Source of the DNA: Pseudomonas azerbaijanoccidentalis
Lineage (GTDB): Bacteria; Pseudomonadota; Gammaproteobacteria; Pseudomonadales; Pseudomonadaceae
Assembly: GCF_019145495.1 (NCBI RefSeq)
Contig: NZ_JAHSTU010000004.1
Location: 372,001-436,000 of the forward strand
Length of the DNA: 64,000 bases
Reading direction: 5' to 3'
Shown here: in pieces, positions 39,283 through 48,470 of the stretch
How the letters are laid out: every line of letters starts with the position of its first letter
Position numbering within the stretch: the stretch's first letter is position 1
The notes under the pieces: model-generated
Seen by the model: only the letters and a program-made list of their open reading frames with translations
The model's database searches: none
What the model was told of the DNA's origin: nothing
Translations under genes and position numbers: made by a program

Positions 39283-39567
39283 ATGAGCGAGCCAACCGAT
39301 ATCGATGCCGACGAAGAAGAGTTCGCCGAAAATACCCTGGTCGAAGCCATCGAAAACCAGATCGAAAGCGACAACCCGCCAGCGGCCAAGGCAACGTTCA
39401 ACAAGCTGACCCTGGTGGGCTACGAGCGTGAGGAAATCCTCAACCTGATGGCGCACGTTTTGGCGGTGGAAATCGACGCGATCCTCGAAGAAGACCGCGC
39501 GTTCAATACCGAATGGTACGAAGCGGCCCTGCGCGCGCTGCCGGAACTGCCACCGGAAAAGAAGTAA
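39283..39567 (+). CDS. Small acidic protein, unknown function
   Basis: A 94-residue soluble, very acidic protein that I do not recognise as a named family. The N-terminal third is rich in Asp and Glu (DADEEEFAENTLVEAIENQ). The middle is a probable helical pair (YEREEILNLMAHVLAVEI), and the C-terminus is AALRALPELPPEKK. The ATG at 39283 has a strong AAGGAG 6-7 bases upstream, so the longer frame is unlikely. It sits alone upstream of the TIGR02647 gene. Confidence 0.7.
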   Translation: MSEPTDIDADEEEFAENTLVEAIENQIESDNPPAAKATFNKLTLVGYEREEILNLMAHVLAVEIDAILEEDRAFNTEWYEAALRALPELPPEKK

Positions 39568-39591
39568 GCGCCCGGTTAAAGATGCCAAACC

Positions 39592-39615
39592 TGTGGGAGC
39601 ACGCCCGCTCCCACA
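39592..39615. repeat. Short REP-core palindrome TGTGGGAGC...GCTCCCACA
   Basis: TGTGGGAGC and GCTCCCACA face each other across ACGCCC. This is the outer core of the class II REPINs without their full arms. It is a shortened or remnant copy 24 bases after the small acidic protein gene. Confidence 0.7.
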
Positions 39616-39803
39616 CAATTTGTTGCCAATCCGTCCTGCTGCCTCCCAGACCCTGACTACACTGCAAACACCCCGCTGCCACACGGCCCGACGGGGAATG
39701 CTGCCCAAGGCGAAAAAACCCTGTCGCGAGCACTGGACATGCTGCACAAGCGGGTTCACCTTAGGAGCGCTGTCGTCCAATTCCTAGAAAGTCTGGAGTC
39801 CTT

Positions 39804-40049
39804 ATGTCGCTTACCCCTGAGTTGGTTGCCGAACTGGAAGTCCTCGCACTCTTTAACCTGGACAGTTCCCAGGAAGGTCTGAAAATTCATCAGACTGCTG
39901 CCCCGAAACACATTGCCGCCGCCAAACGTCTCTTCGAAAAAGAACTCACCGACCAGCCTGACGGCGGTTACCTGACCAGCCTGGGCCGCGATGCCGCGCA
40001 AAATGTGCAAACCGTGCTGACCATTCTTAACGCCGAAGTAACAGCCTGA
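39804..40049 (+). CDS. TIGR02647-family protein
   Basis: An 81-residue cytoplasmic protein of the TIGR02647 family, found mainly in pseudomonads and relatives and suggested by its annotation to bind DNA. Typical features are MSLTPELVAELEVLALFNLDS and GYLTSLGRDAAQNVQTVL. No enzymatic or metal-binding motif is visible. It is preceded by GGAGTC and lies alone. Confidence 0.82.
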   Translation: MSLTPELVAELEVLALFNLDSSQEGLKIHQTAAPKHIAAAKRLFEKELTDQPDGGYLTSLGRDAAQNVQTVLTILNAEVTA

Positions 40050-40063
40050 ATTCCATCGAATCG

Positions 40064-40096
40064 CCCACGGAAACCCCACCATGGGATTTCCGCGGG
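40064..40096. other. Imperfect hairpin downstream of the TIGR02647 gene
   Basis: CCC-A-CGGAAA-C-CCC (40064-40077) pairs with GGG-A-TTTCCG-C-GGG (40083-40096) around ACCAT, with two mismatches. It follows the TIGR02647 stop by 15 bases and lacks a T-run, so it is a possible transcript-end hairpin but not a clear intrinsic terminator. Confidence 0.5.
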
Positions 40097-40254
40097 CCTG
40101 CCCGGTTGCGCGCCTCTCATGGCCGCTGTCGCCGCGCGATAGAAATCTGACGTCAAAAAAACAAAATCAGCTTAAAAATCCCGAGGCCGAGGCGCTAAAC
40201 TGCCCCTCACCCGAGAGCCCCACATCCGAGCCCTGCGAGCCGGTTTGAGCTGAC

Positions 40255-43101
40255 ATGACCCGCACCCACGAAATACGCCCCGATCTGGACGAGGGAATCG
40301 ACCGAAAGGTTCTCAACCAGCTACGCGCACGTTTTCTCAAGCTCAATGAGGGCCGTCTGGCCCGCGCCGTTGAAGGCCTGTCCACGCGCCAGCAGGCGGT
40401 GTTGAGCCTTTTGCCGTTGTTCTTCCACGTCAACCATCCACTGTTGCCGGGTTACGTTTCGGGCAACACGCCGGCCGGGGTGTCGAATTTCGAGCCGGAC
40501 ACTAATGTCCTCGCCGAAGCCCAGCGCCTGACCCGCTCGTTTTCCTACAAGCCGCGCCACGGCAGCAATCCGCCACGGCCGATTCACGGCCTGTTTCTGA
40601 TGGGCAGCCTGGGCACCCTGGCCCAAGCCGATCAGAGCGATATGGACGTGTGGGTTTGCCACAGCCCGGACTTGACCGAAAACGAGCTCGCCGAGCTGCG
40701 CAAGAAATGCCAACTGCTTGAAGCCTGGGCTGCCAGCCAGGGCGCCGAGGCGCACTTCTTCCTGATTGATCCGATTCGTTTCGTACGGGGCGAGCGCGAC
40801 AACCAACTGAGCTCGGAAAACTGCGGCACGACCCAACACTACCTGCTACTCGACGAGTTCTATCGCACGGCGATCTGGCTGGCGGGACGCACACCCATCT
40901 GGTGGCTGGTGCCGGTCTACGAAGAATCGAGCTACGACCGCTACACCCACACTCTGCTCTCCAAGCGCTTCATCCGCGCCGACGAAAGCCTGGACTTGGG
41001 GCATCTGGCCTTTATTCCACCTGGTGAATTCATAGGCGCCGGCCTTTGGCAGCTGTTCAAGGGCATTGAGTCGCCGTACAAATCGGTGCTCAAGCTGTTG
41101 CTGACTGAGGTTTACGCCAGCGAACACCCCAGGGTCCAATGCCTGAGCCTGCGCTTTAAACAAGCGGTGTTCGCCAATCAGCTCGACCTGGATGAGCTGG
41201 ACCCGTACGTCGTGGTTTACCGGCGTATCGAGGAGTACCTCATTGCCCGAAATGAACCGGAGCGGCTGGAGCTGGTGCGCCGGGCGCTGTACCTGAAGGT
41301 CAATCGCAAGCTGACCGGCAGCGGCGGTCGCACCCAGAGCTGGCAACGCTCGCTGCTCGAGCGCCTGGCCCACGAGTGGAAGTGGGACCAGCGGCAACTG
41401 GCCCTGCTCGACAGCCGCAGCCAGTGGAAGGTCCGGCAAGTGAGCTCGGAGCGTCGCGCACTGGTCAACGAGCTGAATTACAGCTACCGCTTCCTGACCC
41501 AGTTTGCCCGCAACGAACAAACCGTCAGCCTGATCAACAAGCGTGACCTCAGTGTGCTGGGCCGGCGCCTGTATGCAGCTTTCGAGCGCAAAGCCGACAA
41601 GGTCGAGTTCATCAACCCGGGCATCGCCCCGGACCTGGCCGAAGACACGCTGACCCTGGTGCACTCGCCCGACAAAAAAGAATCCGGGCAAAGCCAGTGG
41701 GGCTTGTACAACGGCAGTCTGACCGCGCTGGAATGGGAGCACTTCGCGCCGATCAAGCGCAGCCGTCATTTACTCGAATTGCTCACCTGGTGTCACCGCA
41801 ACGGCGTGATCGACAGCAGCACGCGCCTGGCCTTGCACCCCGGCAGCAGCGACCTGAGCGAATTCGAACTGTTCAATCTGCTCGGCAGTCTGCAACAAAC
41901 CATTCCCCTGCCGCTGCCGACGGTTGCCGAAGAGCCTTTGCTGCGCGCCAGCGTGCCAAGCGAAATATTGATTCTGGTGAACGTCGGCGTTGACCCGCTC
42001 AAACATCACCGCGACCTGAACATCCTGATGACCACCGAGCGTACCGACTCGTTGAGCTATGCAGGGGTCCGGGAAAACCTGGTGCTGACCCTCGATCAGG
42101 TTACGCTCAACAGCTGGAACGAAGTGCTGGTCAGCCGTTACGACGGCGTCCACGCCCTGCTCGACTGCCTGCGCGATTACCTCAACAACCTGCCACAAGG
42201 CCCGCAGCAGCCTAAGCTGCGCGTGCGTTGTTTCTGCCATAACCGTGCGCAGTTCATTGCCCAGCGTGTCGAAGACATTCTCGACACCGCGCAGAACCTG
42301 CTGCTGAGCCAACTCAACCTGCGTTACTTGATCCAGGTCCAACAGCATTACCACGTACTGGAATTGGTGCCGGGCCAGGTCAAACATGCGGCGCTCACCT
42401 CCCTGCCTGCCCTGTTCGATTACCTGGCACAAGAGCAGTCCAGTTACAGCCCGCTGCATTTGGACCCGATGGCGCTGGAGGACCACGACCTGTCGCTGCT
42501 GCTGCCGATGGGACAGCCCGACACCCTTCAAGTGTTCTATCGGGTAAGCGAAAGCCTGGCCGATCTGTACGTTCTCGATGAATTCAATGCGATGTGGCAT
42601 CAGCGGTTGCCCTGGCATGACGAACAGAGCTTGCTGGTGCCTTTGCAACGTTTCCTGCTATCGATCCAGTACCGGCGTGACGCCTCGCTGCCGATGGATT
42701 CGGTACAACCCAAACATCCGGACATCCTGTACTACCAACTGCTGCCCAGCGGCACAGGTCGAGCACGTCGGGTCGAAGCCCGGCCGGCACCGCAAACCCC
42801 GGTCAACAAACCGTTCTACGACGTACAGGCGATCGTCGGCAAAGCCGCACCGGGCAAGGTGCAGGTCACGTTGTATTGCAATCAGCGGGAGTTTTCAGAG
42901 CTGGAGCACGGCGACCAACTGTTCAGCGTGGTCGCCCGGGAAATCGTCGAGCAGCGCCGCGAGACCGAACGTTACCGCTGCTACATCACCGACCTGGACC
43001 TGTCGGGCCTGCTCGGTGATGGTCAGGGTTCAAGCAATCTGTATCTGCGCTACAAGGCCGACCTGGAGCGCGCATTGAACGAGGCGCTCGAGCAGGTCTG
43101 A
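40255..43101 (+). CDS. cyaA: Class I adenylate cyclase
   Basis: A 948-residue class I (enterobacterial-type) adenylate cyclase that makes cAMP, the co-activator of CRP/Vfr. The N-terminal catalytic domain shows the nucleotidyltransferase-like segment MGSLGTLAQADQSDMDVWVC, and the family motif NCGTTQHYLLLDEFYRTA follows. The C-terminal half (about 550-948) is the regulatory domain. The length is close to P. aeruginosa CyaA, and no frameshift is seen. It is monocistronic, reading toward rnk with only 7 bases between the stops. Confidence 0.95.
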   Translation: MTRTHEIRPDLDEGIDRKVLNQLRARFLKLNEGRLARAVEGLSTRQQAVLSLLPLFFHVNHPLLPGYVSGNTPAGVSNFEPDTNVLAEAQRLTRSFSYKPRHGSNPPRPIHGLFLMGSLGTLAQADQSDMDVWVCHSPDLTENELAELRKKCQLLEAWAASQGAEAHFFLIDPIRFVRGERDNQLSSENCGTTQHYLLLDEFYRTAIWLAGRTPIWWLVPVYEESSYDRYTHTLLSKRFIRADESLDLGHLAFIPPGEFIGAGLWQLFKGIESPYKSVLKLLLTEVYASEHPRVQCLSLRFKQAVFANQLDLDELDPYVVVYRRIEEYLIARNEPERLELVRRALYLKVNRKLTGSGGRTQSWQRSLLERLAHEWKWDQRQLALLDSRSQWKVRQVSSERRALVNELNYSYRFLTQFARNEQTVSLINKRDLSVLGRRLYAAFERKADKVEFINPGIAPDLAEDTLTLVHSPDKKESGQSQWGLYNGSLTALEWEHFAPIKRSRHLLELLTWCHRNGVIDSSTRLALHPGSSDLSEFELFNLLGSLQQTIPLPLPTVAEEPLLRASVPSEILILVNVGVDPLKHHRDLNILMTTERTDSLSYAGVRENLVLTLDQVTLNSWNEVLVSRYDGVHALLDCLRDYLNNLPQGPQQPKLRVRCFCHNRAQFIAQRVEDILDTAQNLLLSQLNLRYLIQVQQHYHVLELVPGQVKHAALTSLPALFDYLAQEQSSYSPLHLDPMALEDHDLSLLLPMGQPDTLQVFYRVSESLADLYVLDEFNAMWHQRLPWHDEQSLLVPLQRFLLSIQYRRDASLPMDSVQPKHPDILYYQLLPSGTGRARRVEARPAPQTPVNKPFYDVQAIVGKAAPGKVQVTLYCNQREFSELEHGDQLFSVVAREIVEQRRETERYRCYITDLDLSGLLGDGQGSSNLYLRYKADLERALNEALEQV

Positions 43102-43108
43102 CGAGAAA

Positions 43109-43519
43109 TCATTCCGGAAAGTGGCCGCCCTGGGCCGGCTGCGATTCGACTTCCAGCAAGGTCAGTTTCAGGGTCTTGCCGCCCGGTGCCGGCCAGTCGA
43201 TATGCTGCCCGACCTTCAAGCCCAGCAGTGCGCTGCCGACCGGTGCCAGGATGGAAATCTTGCCTTCGTCGGCATTGGCATCCTTGGGGTACACCAGTGT
43301 CAGGTGGTAATCCTTGCCACTGCTTTCTTCGCGGCAGTGCACACGGGAATTCATGGTCACGACATCGGCGGGCACTTCATCGTGGCCGACCAGGGTATCG
43401 GCGCGATCCAGTTCGGTTTGCAGCGCGATAACGCCCGGCAGCGTGTCATCCAGGCTGTCGATCAGACGCTCCAGACGCTGAACGTCCAGTCGGGTAAGGG
43501 TGATGGAAGGTGCGGTCAT
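43109..43519 (-). CDS. rnk: Rnk, nucleoside diphosphate kinase regulator (GreA/B-like)
   Basis: A 136-residue RNA-polymerase-binding protein of the GreA/GreB C-terminal fold with a short N-terminal coiled coil (ITLTRLDVQRLERLIDSL). Family features are NSRVHCREESSGKDYHLTLV and ISILAPVGSALLGLKVGQHI. In pseudomonads Rnk affects nucleoside diphosphate kinase and alginate. The start is the ATG preceded by AAAGGAGTC; the open frame upstream runs through a hairpin and has no similarity. Confidence 0.93.
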   Translation of the reverse strand: MTAPSITLTRLDVQRLERLIDSLDDTLPGVIALQTELDRADTLVGHDEVPADVVTMNSRVHCREESSGKDYHLTLVYPKDANADEGKISILAPVGSALLGLKVGQHIDWPAPGGKTLKLTLLEVESQPAQGGHFPE

Positions 43520-43556
43520 GATCAGGGCAGACTCCTTTCTTCTGCACGAAAAAAGC

Positions 43557-43585
43557 AAAACCCCGCCAGAAGAAGGCGGGGTTTT
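43557..43585 (-). terminator. Terminator-like hairpin in the rnk leader
   Basis: AAAACCCCGCC (43557-43567) pairs with GGCGGGGTTTT (43575-43585) around AGAAGAA, and on the minus strand a T-rich tract (TTTTGCTTTTTTC) follows. It ends only 37 bases before the rnk ATG. It may end the cyaY-DUF1289 transcript, but little room is left for an rnk promoter after it, so an attenuator in the rnk leader is possible. Confidence 0.7.
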
Positions 43586-43665
43586 CACAAGCCTCGATGG
43601 GTTGAGGCGTATCCGGACACTATCACAGCTCAAAAAATATACAAGCCAGCGGCTGCCGCAGCCTA

Positions 43666-43797
43666 TGTAGCCGCTGGCGAAGCCGGCGTTCGGCTGCGCA
43701 GCAGTCGTGAGATCAGGCGACAAGGTGTATCAGGCGTGCCGAGGATTCAGGTTTACGACTGCTTCGCAGCCGAACGCAGGCTTCGCCAGCTGCTACA
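43666..43797. repeat. Long inverted repeat, third REP-like class
   Basis: The arms 43666-43708 (TGTAGCCGCTGGCGAAGCC...) and 43755-43797 (...GGCTTCGCCAGCTGCTACA) are about 43 bases long and nearly complementary, around a 46-base centre. The sequence family (GCGTTCGGCTGCG-type) differs from both main REP classes in the window. It lies beside the DUF1289 stop, with its right arm ending 2 bases from it. Confidence 0.8.
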
Positions 43798-43799
43798 GG

Positions 43800-44018
43800 T
43801 CAGACACTGGCCTTGCGGTGTGCGGCCTGGGTGCAGATCACCCGTCGACGCTCATCATCCGCCGAGCGCCATTCACGGATGTCTTCCACATGGCGGAAAC
43901 AGCCGAGGCAGACTTTCTGCTCATCCAGCCGGCATACACCGCTGCACGGCGACGGCACCGCAGGGCTGACGTTGCTGTAGAGCGGCTTGGGTGGGCGAAC
44001 CGGTGCAGGCTGGGTCAC
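43800..44018 (-). CDS. DUF1289-family small cysteine protein
   Basis: A 72-residue protein starting with GTG (VTQPAPVRPPKPLYSN). The family core follows: SPCSGVCRLDEQKVCLGCFR, four closely spaced cysteines likely to bind a metal, then EIREW-type DIREWRSADDERR. The start lies 4 bases after the cyaY stop, and no ATG gives a better fit; the longer open frame upstream is the cyaY antisense-free overlap and has no similarity. It is probably co-transcribed with cyaY. Function is unknown. Confidence 0.75.
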   Translation of the reverse strand: MTQPAPVRPPKPLYSNVSPAVPSPCSGVCRLDEQKVCLGCFRHVEDIREWRSADDERRRVICTQAAHRKASV

Positions 44019-44022
44019 GATC

Positions 44023-44355
44023 TCACAGGCCTTCGAAATCGAACTCGACACCGGCCTGCTGCTGGACGATGCGCTCAAGCATTTCGCCCAACTGCTCTTC
44101 GCTCTTGTCGCACATCCAGCGCTCGCTTTCTTCGTCGTAGTCGAAGTGGAAACCACCGGACACGGCGGCAAGCCACAGCTGACGCAGCGGCTCCTGACGA
44201 CTGAAGATCAACTGGCTGCCGTTCTCGAACTTGACGGTCAGCACACCGGCCGAGCTCTCCAGGTCGATATCCAGATCGCTTTCGTCAAAGATGTCTTCCA
44301 GCTTTTCCTGGGTTTCATCGACCAGATCGTGGAAACGGGCTTCGGTCAAACTCAT
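44023..44355 (-). CDS. cyaY: Frataxin-like iron-binding protein CyaY
   Basis: A 110-residue CyaY that binds iron and tunes iron-sulfur cluster assembly. The acidic first helix (MSLTEARFHDLVDETQEKLEDIFD) and the beta-sheet core QPLRQLW-like segment (QEPLRQLWLAAVSGGFHFDY) are typical. The length is right. The ATG at 44355 matches the family; the frame upstream toward lptM has no similarity. It diverges from lptM-lysA, as is usual in pseudomonads. Confidence 0.93.
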   Translation of the reverse strand: MSLTEARFHDLVDETQEKLEDIFDESDLDIDLESSAGVLTVKFENGSQLIFSRQEPLRQLWLAAVSGGFHFDYDEESERWMCDKSEEQLGEMLERIVQQQAGVEFDFEGL

Positions 44356-44524
44356 TGCGGCAACCTCAAAAATTGTCTGATCAGGCTCAAGCGCCGCAAG
44401 ATACGACTGAGACCCGTCGATTGCAAAGAATAACGACCTGTGGGATTGCTTGATACAGGCCGGCCACGGGCCAAGCCCCGCCGGACGGGCGGTCCGTTGC
44501 ATAGGCAAGCTGCCGGGTGGCCGG

Positions 44525-44530
44525 TATACT
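44525..44530 (+). promoter_or_regulatory. Candidate -10 box upstream of lptM
   Basis: TATACT lies 34 bases before the lptM ATG, and TAGGCA (44502-44507) sits 17 bases upstream as a weak -35 box. It would serve lptM and, by read-through, the lysA-dapF operon. Confidence 0.35.
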
Positions 44531-44564
44531 CCGGCGCAATTAATGCATTTTCAAGGATTTCGCC

Positions 44565-44738
44565 ATGAAGCGCCTGATCTCTTCCCTTGCCGCGCTCCTC
44601 GCGGTTGCCTGCCTCGTGTCGGCCTGTGGCCAAAAAGGCCCGCTGTACCTGCCGGACGATAGCCAGGACCCTGCCGAGCAGGCTCAGTCCTCGCAAAAGC
44701 AGCCGTCCAAGGCACACAAGCACGACGTCTACCAATAA
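44565..44738 (+). CDS. lptM: LptM (YifL/LppL)-type small lipoprotein
   Basis: A 57-residue lipoprotein whose signal sequence ends LVSAC, with lipidated Cys21. The mature protein starts with the hallmark [10 protein letters not shown], followed by a short Gln- and Lys-rich tail ending HDVYQ. In enterobacteria LptM helps the LptDE lipopolysaccharide translocon fold. The gene is directly upstream of lysA (10 bases), as in P. aeruginosa lppL-lysA. A GGAT ribosome site precedes the ATG. Confidence 0.92.
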   Translation: MKRLISSLAALLAVACLVSACGQKGPLYLPDDSQDPAEQAQSSQKQPSKAHKHDVYQ

Positions 44739-44747
44739 GGGAACATC

Positions 44748-45995
44748 ATGGACGCTTTTAACTACCGTGACGGTGAACTGTTCGCGGAAGGTGTTGCCCT
44801 GTCTGCTATCGCTGATCGCTTTGGTACACCGACCTACGTTTACTCGCGCGCGCACATCGAAGCCCAATACCTGGCCTACGCCGATGCGTTGGCCGGCATG
44901 CCGCACCTGGTGTGCTTTGCGGTCAAGGCCAACTCCAACCTGGGCGTCCTGAATGTCCTGGCGCGCTTGGGCGCTGGTTTTGACATCGTCTCCCGTGGCG
45001 AGCTGGAACGCGTACTGGCCGCTGGCGGCAGCGCTGACAAGATCGTGTTCTCCGGCGTCGGCAAGACCCGTGACGACATGCGTCGCGCCCTCGAAGTCGG
45101 CGTGCACTGCTTCAACGTGGAGTCCACCGACGAGCTGGAACGCCTGCAAGTGGTTGCCGCCGAACTGGGCGTTCGCGCACCGATTTCGCTGCGTGTGAAC
45201 CCGGACGTCGATGCCGGCACCCATCCGTACATTTCCACCGGTCTCAAAGAGAACAAGTTCGGCATCGCCATCGCCGACGCCGAAGACGTGTACGTGCGTG
45301 CCGCGCAGCTGCCAAACCTGGAAGTGGTCGGCGTCGACTGTCACATCGGTTCGCAATTGACCACCCTGCCACCATTCATTGATGCCCTCGACCGCCTGCT
45401 GGGCCTGGTCGATCGCCTGGGCGATTGCGGCATTTACCTGCGCCACATCGATCTCGGTGGTGGCCTGGGCGTGCGTTATCGCGATGAAGAGCCGCCACTG
45501 GCTGCCGATTACATCAAAGCCGTACGCGAGCGTCTCGACGGTCGCGACCTGGCGCTGGTGTTCGAGCCGGGCCGCTTCATCGTGGCCAACGCCGGCGTAC
45601 TGCTGACCCAGGTCGAGTACCTCAAGCACACCGAACACAAAGACTTCGCCATCGTCGATGCGGCCATGAACGACCTGATCCGCCCGGCGCTGTACCAAGC
45701 CTGGATGGACGTCACCGCCGTGCGCCCGCGTACCACCGCTGCCCGCGCCTACGACATCGTCGGCCCGATCTGCGAGACCGGCGACTTCCTGGCCAAGGAG
45801 CGTGAACTGGCCCTGGAAGAAGGCGACCTGCTGGCCGTGCATTCGGCCGGCGCCTATGGGTTTGTCATGAGTTCCAACTACAACACCCGTGGCCGTGCCG
45901 CTGAAGTGTTGGTGGACGGTGATCAGGCATTTGAAGTGCGTCGCCGTGAGACGGTAGCCGAGTTGTTTGCTGGCGAAAGCCTGCTGCCGGAGTAA
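44748..45995 (+). CDS. lysA: Diaminopimelate decarboxylase
   Basis: A 415-residue PLP enzyme that decarboxylates meso-diaminopimelate to lysine. The PLP lysine lies in CFAVKANSNLGVLN, with HIGSQ, GGGLGVRY (phosphate loop) and the CETGDF motif carrying the catalytic cysteine of the partner subunit. The N-terminus MDAFNYRDGELFAEGV fits. It is followed 3 bases later by dapF, whose product is the substrate; the pair forms the end of the lysine pathway. Confidence 0.97.
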   Translation: MDAFNYRDGELFAEGVALSAIADRFGTPTYVYSRAHIEAQYLAYADALAGMPHLVCFAVKANSNLGVLNVLARLGAGFDIVSRGELERVLAAGGSADKIVFSGVGKTRDDMRRALEVGVHCFNVESTDELERLQVVAAELGVRAPISLRVNPDVDAGTHPYISTGLKENKFGIAIADAEDVYVRAAQLPNLEVVGVDCHIGSQLTTLPPFIDALDRLLGLVDRLGDCGIYLRHIDLGGGLGVRYRDEEPPLAADYIKAVRERLDGRDLALVFEPGRFIVANAGVLLTQVEYLKHTEHKDFAIVDAAMNDLIRPALYQAWMDVTAVRPRTTAARAYDIVGPICETGDFLAKERELALEEGDLLAVHSAGAYGFVMSSNYNTRGRAAEVLVDGDQAFEVRRRETVAELFAGESLLPE

Positions 45996-45998
45996 GCC

Positions 45999-46829
45999 AT
46001 GCTGCTGCGTTTTACCAAAATGCACGGCCTGGGCAATGACTTCATGGTCCTCGACCTGGTCAGCCAGCACGCGCATATTCTGCCCAAGCACGCCAAGCAA
46101 TGGGGTGATCGGCACACTGGCATCGGTTTCGACCAATTGCTGATCGTCGAAGCGCCGTGCAACCCGGATGTGGATTTCCGCTATCGGATCTTCAACTCCG
46201 ATGGTTCCGAAGTGGAACAATGCGGTAACGGTGCACGCTGTTTCGCCCGCTTTGTCCTCGACAAGCGCCTGACCGCAAAGCGCCAGATTCGCGTCGAGAC
46301 CAAAGGCGGCATCATCGAGCTGGACGTTCGTAGTGACGGCCAGATCGGCGTGAACATGGGCGCGCCGCGCCTGGTGCCGGCGGATATTCCGTTTCAGGCA
46401 CCAGAGCAGGCGAGCAGCTATCAGGTCGATGTCGATGGCACAGCAGTCGAGCTGGCTGCAGTGTCCATGGGCAACCCTCATGCCGTTGTGCGGGTCAGCG
46501 ATATCAACAACGCACCGGTGCATGAACTGGGACCGAAAATCGAACACCACCCGCGCTTCCCGGCGCGGGTCAACGTCGGTTTTCTCCAGGTCATCGACCG
46601 AGGCCGCGCGCAGTTGCGCGTCTGGGAACGCGGTGCCGGGGAAACCCAGGCCTGCGGCACCGGCGCTTGTGCTGCGGCAGTAGCCGCGATCAGTCAGGGG
46701 TGGATGGATTCGCCGTTGTTGATCGACCTGCCTGGCGGGCGTCTGTCCATTGAATGGGCAGGCCCTGGCCAACCGGTGCTGATGACCGGCCCGGCAGTCC
46801 GCGTATACGAAGGACAAGTACGTCTTTGA
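45999..46829 (+). CDS. dapF: Diaminopimelate epimerase
   Basis: A 276-residue cofactor-independent epimerase that makes meso-diaminopimelate for peptidoglycan and lysine. The two catalytic cysteines are in [10 protein letters not shown] and [13 protein letters not shown]. The opening [12 protein letters not shown] is the family start. It lies between lysA and a DUF484 gene in one operon. Confidence 0.97.
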   Translation: MLLRFTKMHGLGNDFMVLDLVSQHAHILPKHAKQWGDRHTGIGFDQLLIVEAPCNPDVDFRYRIFNSDGSEVEQCGNGARCFARFVLDKRLTAKRQIRVETKGGIIELDVRSDGQIGVNMGAPRLVPADIPFQAPEQASSYQVDVDGTAVELAAVSMGNPHAVVRVSDINNAPVHELGPKIEHHPRFPARVNVGFLQVIDRGRAQLRVWERGAGETQACGTGACAAAVAAISQGWMDSPLLIDLPGGRLSIEWAGPGQPVLMTGPAVRVYEGQVRL

Positions 46830-46842
46830 GTGAGCCAAAGCC

Positions 46843-47568
46843 ATGACCGACAAGCCACAGGTACCAGACCGACAGTCCGACGAATCTCCGTCCGAGAGCC
46901 TGGAAGCGGCGGCAATTGCCGCGTACCTGGAGGCTCATCCGGACTTCTTCGTCGAGTACGAAGAACTGCTGCCGGCAATGCGCATTCCCCACCGGCGCGG
47001 CGACACCGTTTCGCTGGTGGAGCGGCAGATGACCATCCTGCGCGACCGCAACATCGAACTGCGTCACCGTCTGTCGCACTTGATGGATGTGGCCCGCGAC
47101 AACGACCGCCTCTTCGACAAGACCCGCCGCCTTATTCTCGCACTGATGGATGCCACCAGCCTGGAAGACGTGGTGATCTGCGTCGAAGACAGCCTGCGTC
47201 AGGATTTCCAGGTGCCCTTCGTCAGCCTCATCCTGCTGGGCGACAACGCCATGCCGGTGGGCCGCTGGGTCACCCACGCCGAGGCACAAGTGGCCATCGG
47301 CGGCCTGTTGCTGGAAGACAAGAGCGTCAGTGGCAGCCTGCGTGAACATGAGCTGGACTTTTTGTTCGGCGAAGAACAACGCAAGCAGATTGGCTCCACG
47401 GCCGTCGTCGCCATCAGCCATCAAGGTATCCACGGCATCCTGGCCATCGCCAGCCGTGACCCGCAGCACTACAAGAGTTCGGTGGGCACGCTGTTCCTCA
47501 GCTACATCGCCGAAGTCATGGGCCGCGTGCTGCCACGGGTCAACAGCTCCCTGCGCTCGGTACGCTGA
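46843..47568 (+). CDS. DUF484-family GAF-like protein
   Basis: A 241-residue soluble protein. Residues 25-95 contain [21 protein letters not shown] and a coiled coil [21 protein letters not shown]. The C-terminal half is a GAF-like domain. The family nearly always sits between dapF and xerC in proteobacteria, and no function is established. It has its own RBS-like AGCCA region only, so it may depend on coupling. Two bases separate it from xerC. Confidence 0.88.
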   Translation: MTDKPQVPDRQSDESPSESLEAAAIAAYLEAHPDFFVEYEELLPAMRIPHRRGDTVSLVERQMTILRDRNIELRHRLSHLMDVARDNDRLFDKTRRLILALMDATSLEDVVICVEDSLRQDFQVPFVSLILLGDNAMPVGRWVTHAEAQVAIGGLLLEDKSVSGSLREHELDFLFGEEQRKQIGSTAVVAISHQGIHGILAIASRDPQHYKSSVGTLFLSYIAEVMGRVLPRVNSSLRSVR

Positions 47569-47570
47569 GC

Positions 47571-48470
47571 ATGGAACGACAACTGGACGCTTACTGCGAA
47601 CACCTGCGCAGTGAGCGGCAGGTGTCCCCGCACACGCTCTCGGCCTACCGCCGTGACCTCGATAAAGTCCTGGGCTGGTGCCTCAAACAGAACATCGGCA
47701 GTTGGGCGGCACTGGACATTCAGCGCCTGCGCAGCCTGATCGCTCGCCTGCATGCTCAAGGCCAATCCTCGCGCAGCCTGGCGCGTCTGCTTTCAGCCGT
47801 GCGCGGGCTTTATCACTACCTGAACCGCGAAGGCCTGTGTGATCACGACCCGGCCAACGGCCTGGCACCGCCCAAGGGTGAACGCCGCCTGCCGAAAACC
47901 CTCGACACCGACCGCGCCCTGCAACTGCTGGAAGGCGGCGTGGAGGATGACTTCCTCGCTCGTCGCGATCAGGCGATTCTGGAACTGTTCTATTCCTCTG
48001 GACTGCGGCTTTCAGAGCTGACCGGCCTGAACCTTGATCAACTCGACCTTGCAGACGGCATGGTCCAGGTGCTCGGCAAGGGCAGCAAAACCCGCCTGCT
48101 GCCAGTGGGCAAAAAGGCTCGCGAGGCATTAGAGCAATGGTTGCCGCTGCGGGCGATGGCCAATCCGGCGGACGACGCCGTATTTATCAGCCAGCAAGGC
48201 CGGCGCCTCGGGCCGCGGGCGATTCAGGTGCGGGTCAAGGCTGCCGGCGAACGTGAACTGGGGCAGAACTTGCACCCACACATGCTGCGACATTCCTTCG
48301 CCAGCCATTTGCTGGAATCCTCGCAGGACCTGCGCGCGGTGCAGGAACTGCTCGGCCACTCGGACATCAAGACCACACAGATCTACACCCACCTGGACTT
48401 CCAGCACCTGGCCACGGTCTACGACAGCGCCCATCCACGGGCCAAACGCATGAAAGGCGACGATTCATGA
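47571..48470 (+). CDS. xerC: Tyrosine recombinase XerC
   Basis: A 299-residue site-specific recombinase that with XerD resolves chromosome dimers at dif. The N-terminal SAM-like DNA-binding domain ([22 protein letters not shown]) and C-terminal catalytic domain are complete. Catalytic residues are visible as Arg in SGLRLSEL, His and Arg in [11 protein letters not shown], His in [14 protein letters not shown] and the nucleophile Tyr in that same segment. The 4-base overlap with the HAD gene indicates translational coupling. Confidence 0.96.
   Translation: MERQLDAYCEHLRSERQVSPHTLSAYRRDLDKVLGWCLKQNIGSWAALDIQRLRSLIARLHAQGQSSRSLARLLSAVRGLYHYLNREGLCDHDPANGLAPPKGERRLPKTLDTDRALQLLEGGVEDDFLARRDQAILELFYSSGLRLSELTGLNLDQLDLADGMVQVLGKGSKTRLLPVGKKAREALEQWLPLRAMANPADDAVFISQQGRRLGPRAIQVRVKAAGERELGQNLHPHMLRHSFASHLLESSQDLRAVQELLGHSDIKTTQIYTHLDFQHLATVYDSAHPRAKRMKGDDS

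Noticed and set aside
44352-46853. An 833-residue open frame on the minus strand across lysA and dapF
   Set aside because: It runs antisense over two conserved genes, has no recognised domain, and overlaps cyaY's start region. Shadow of GC bias.
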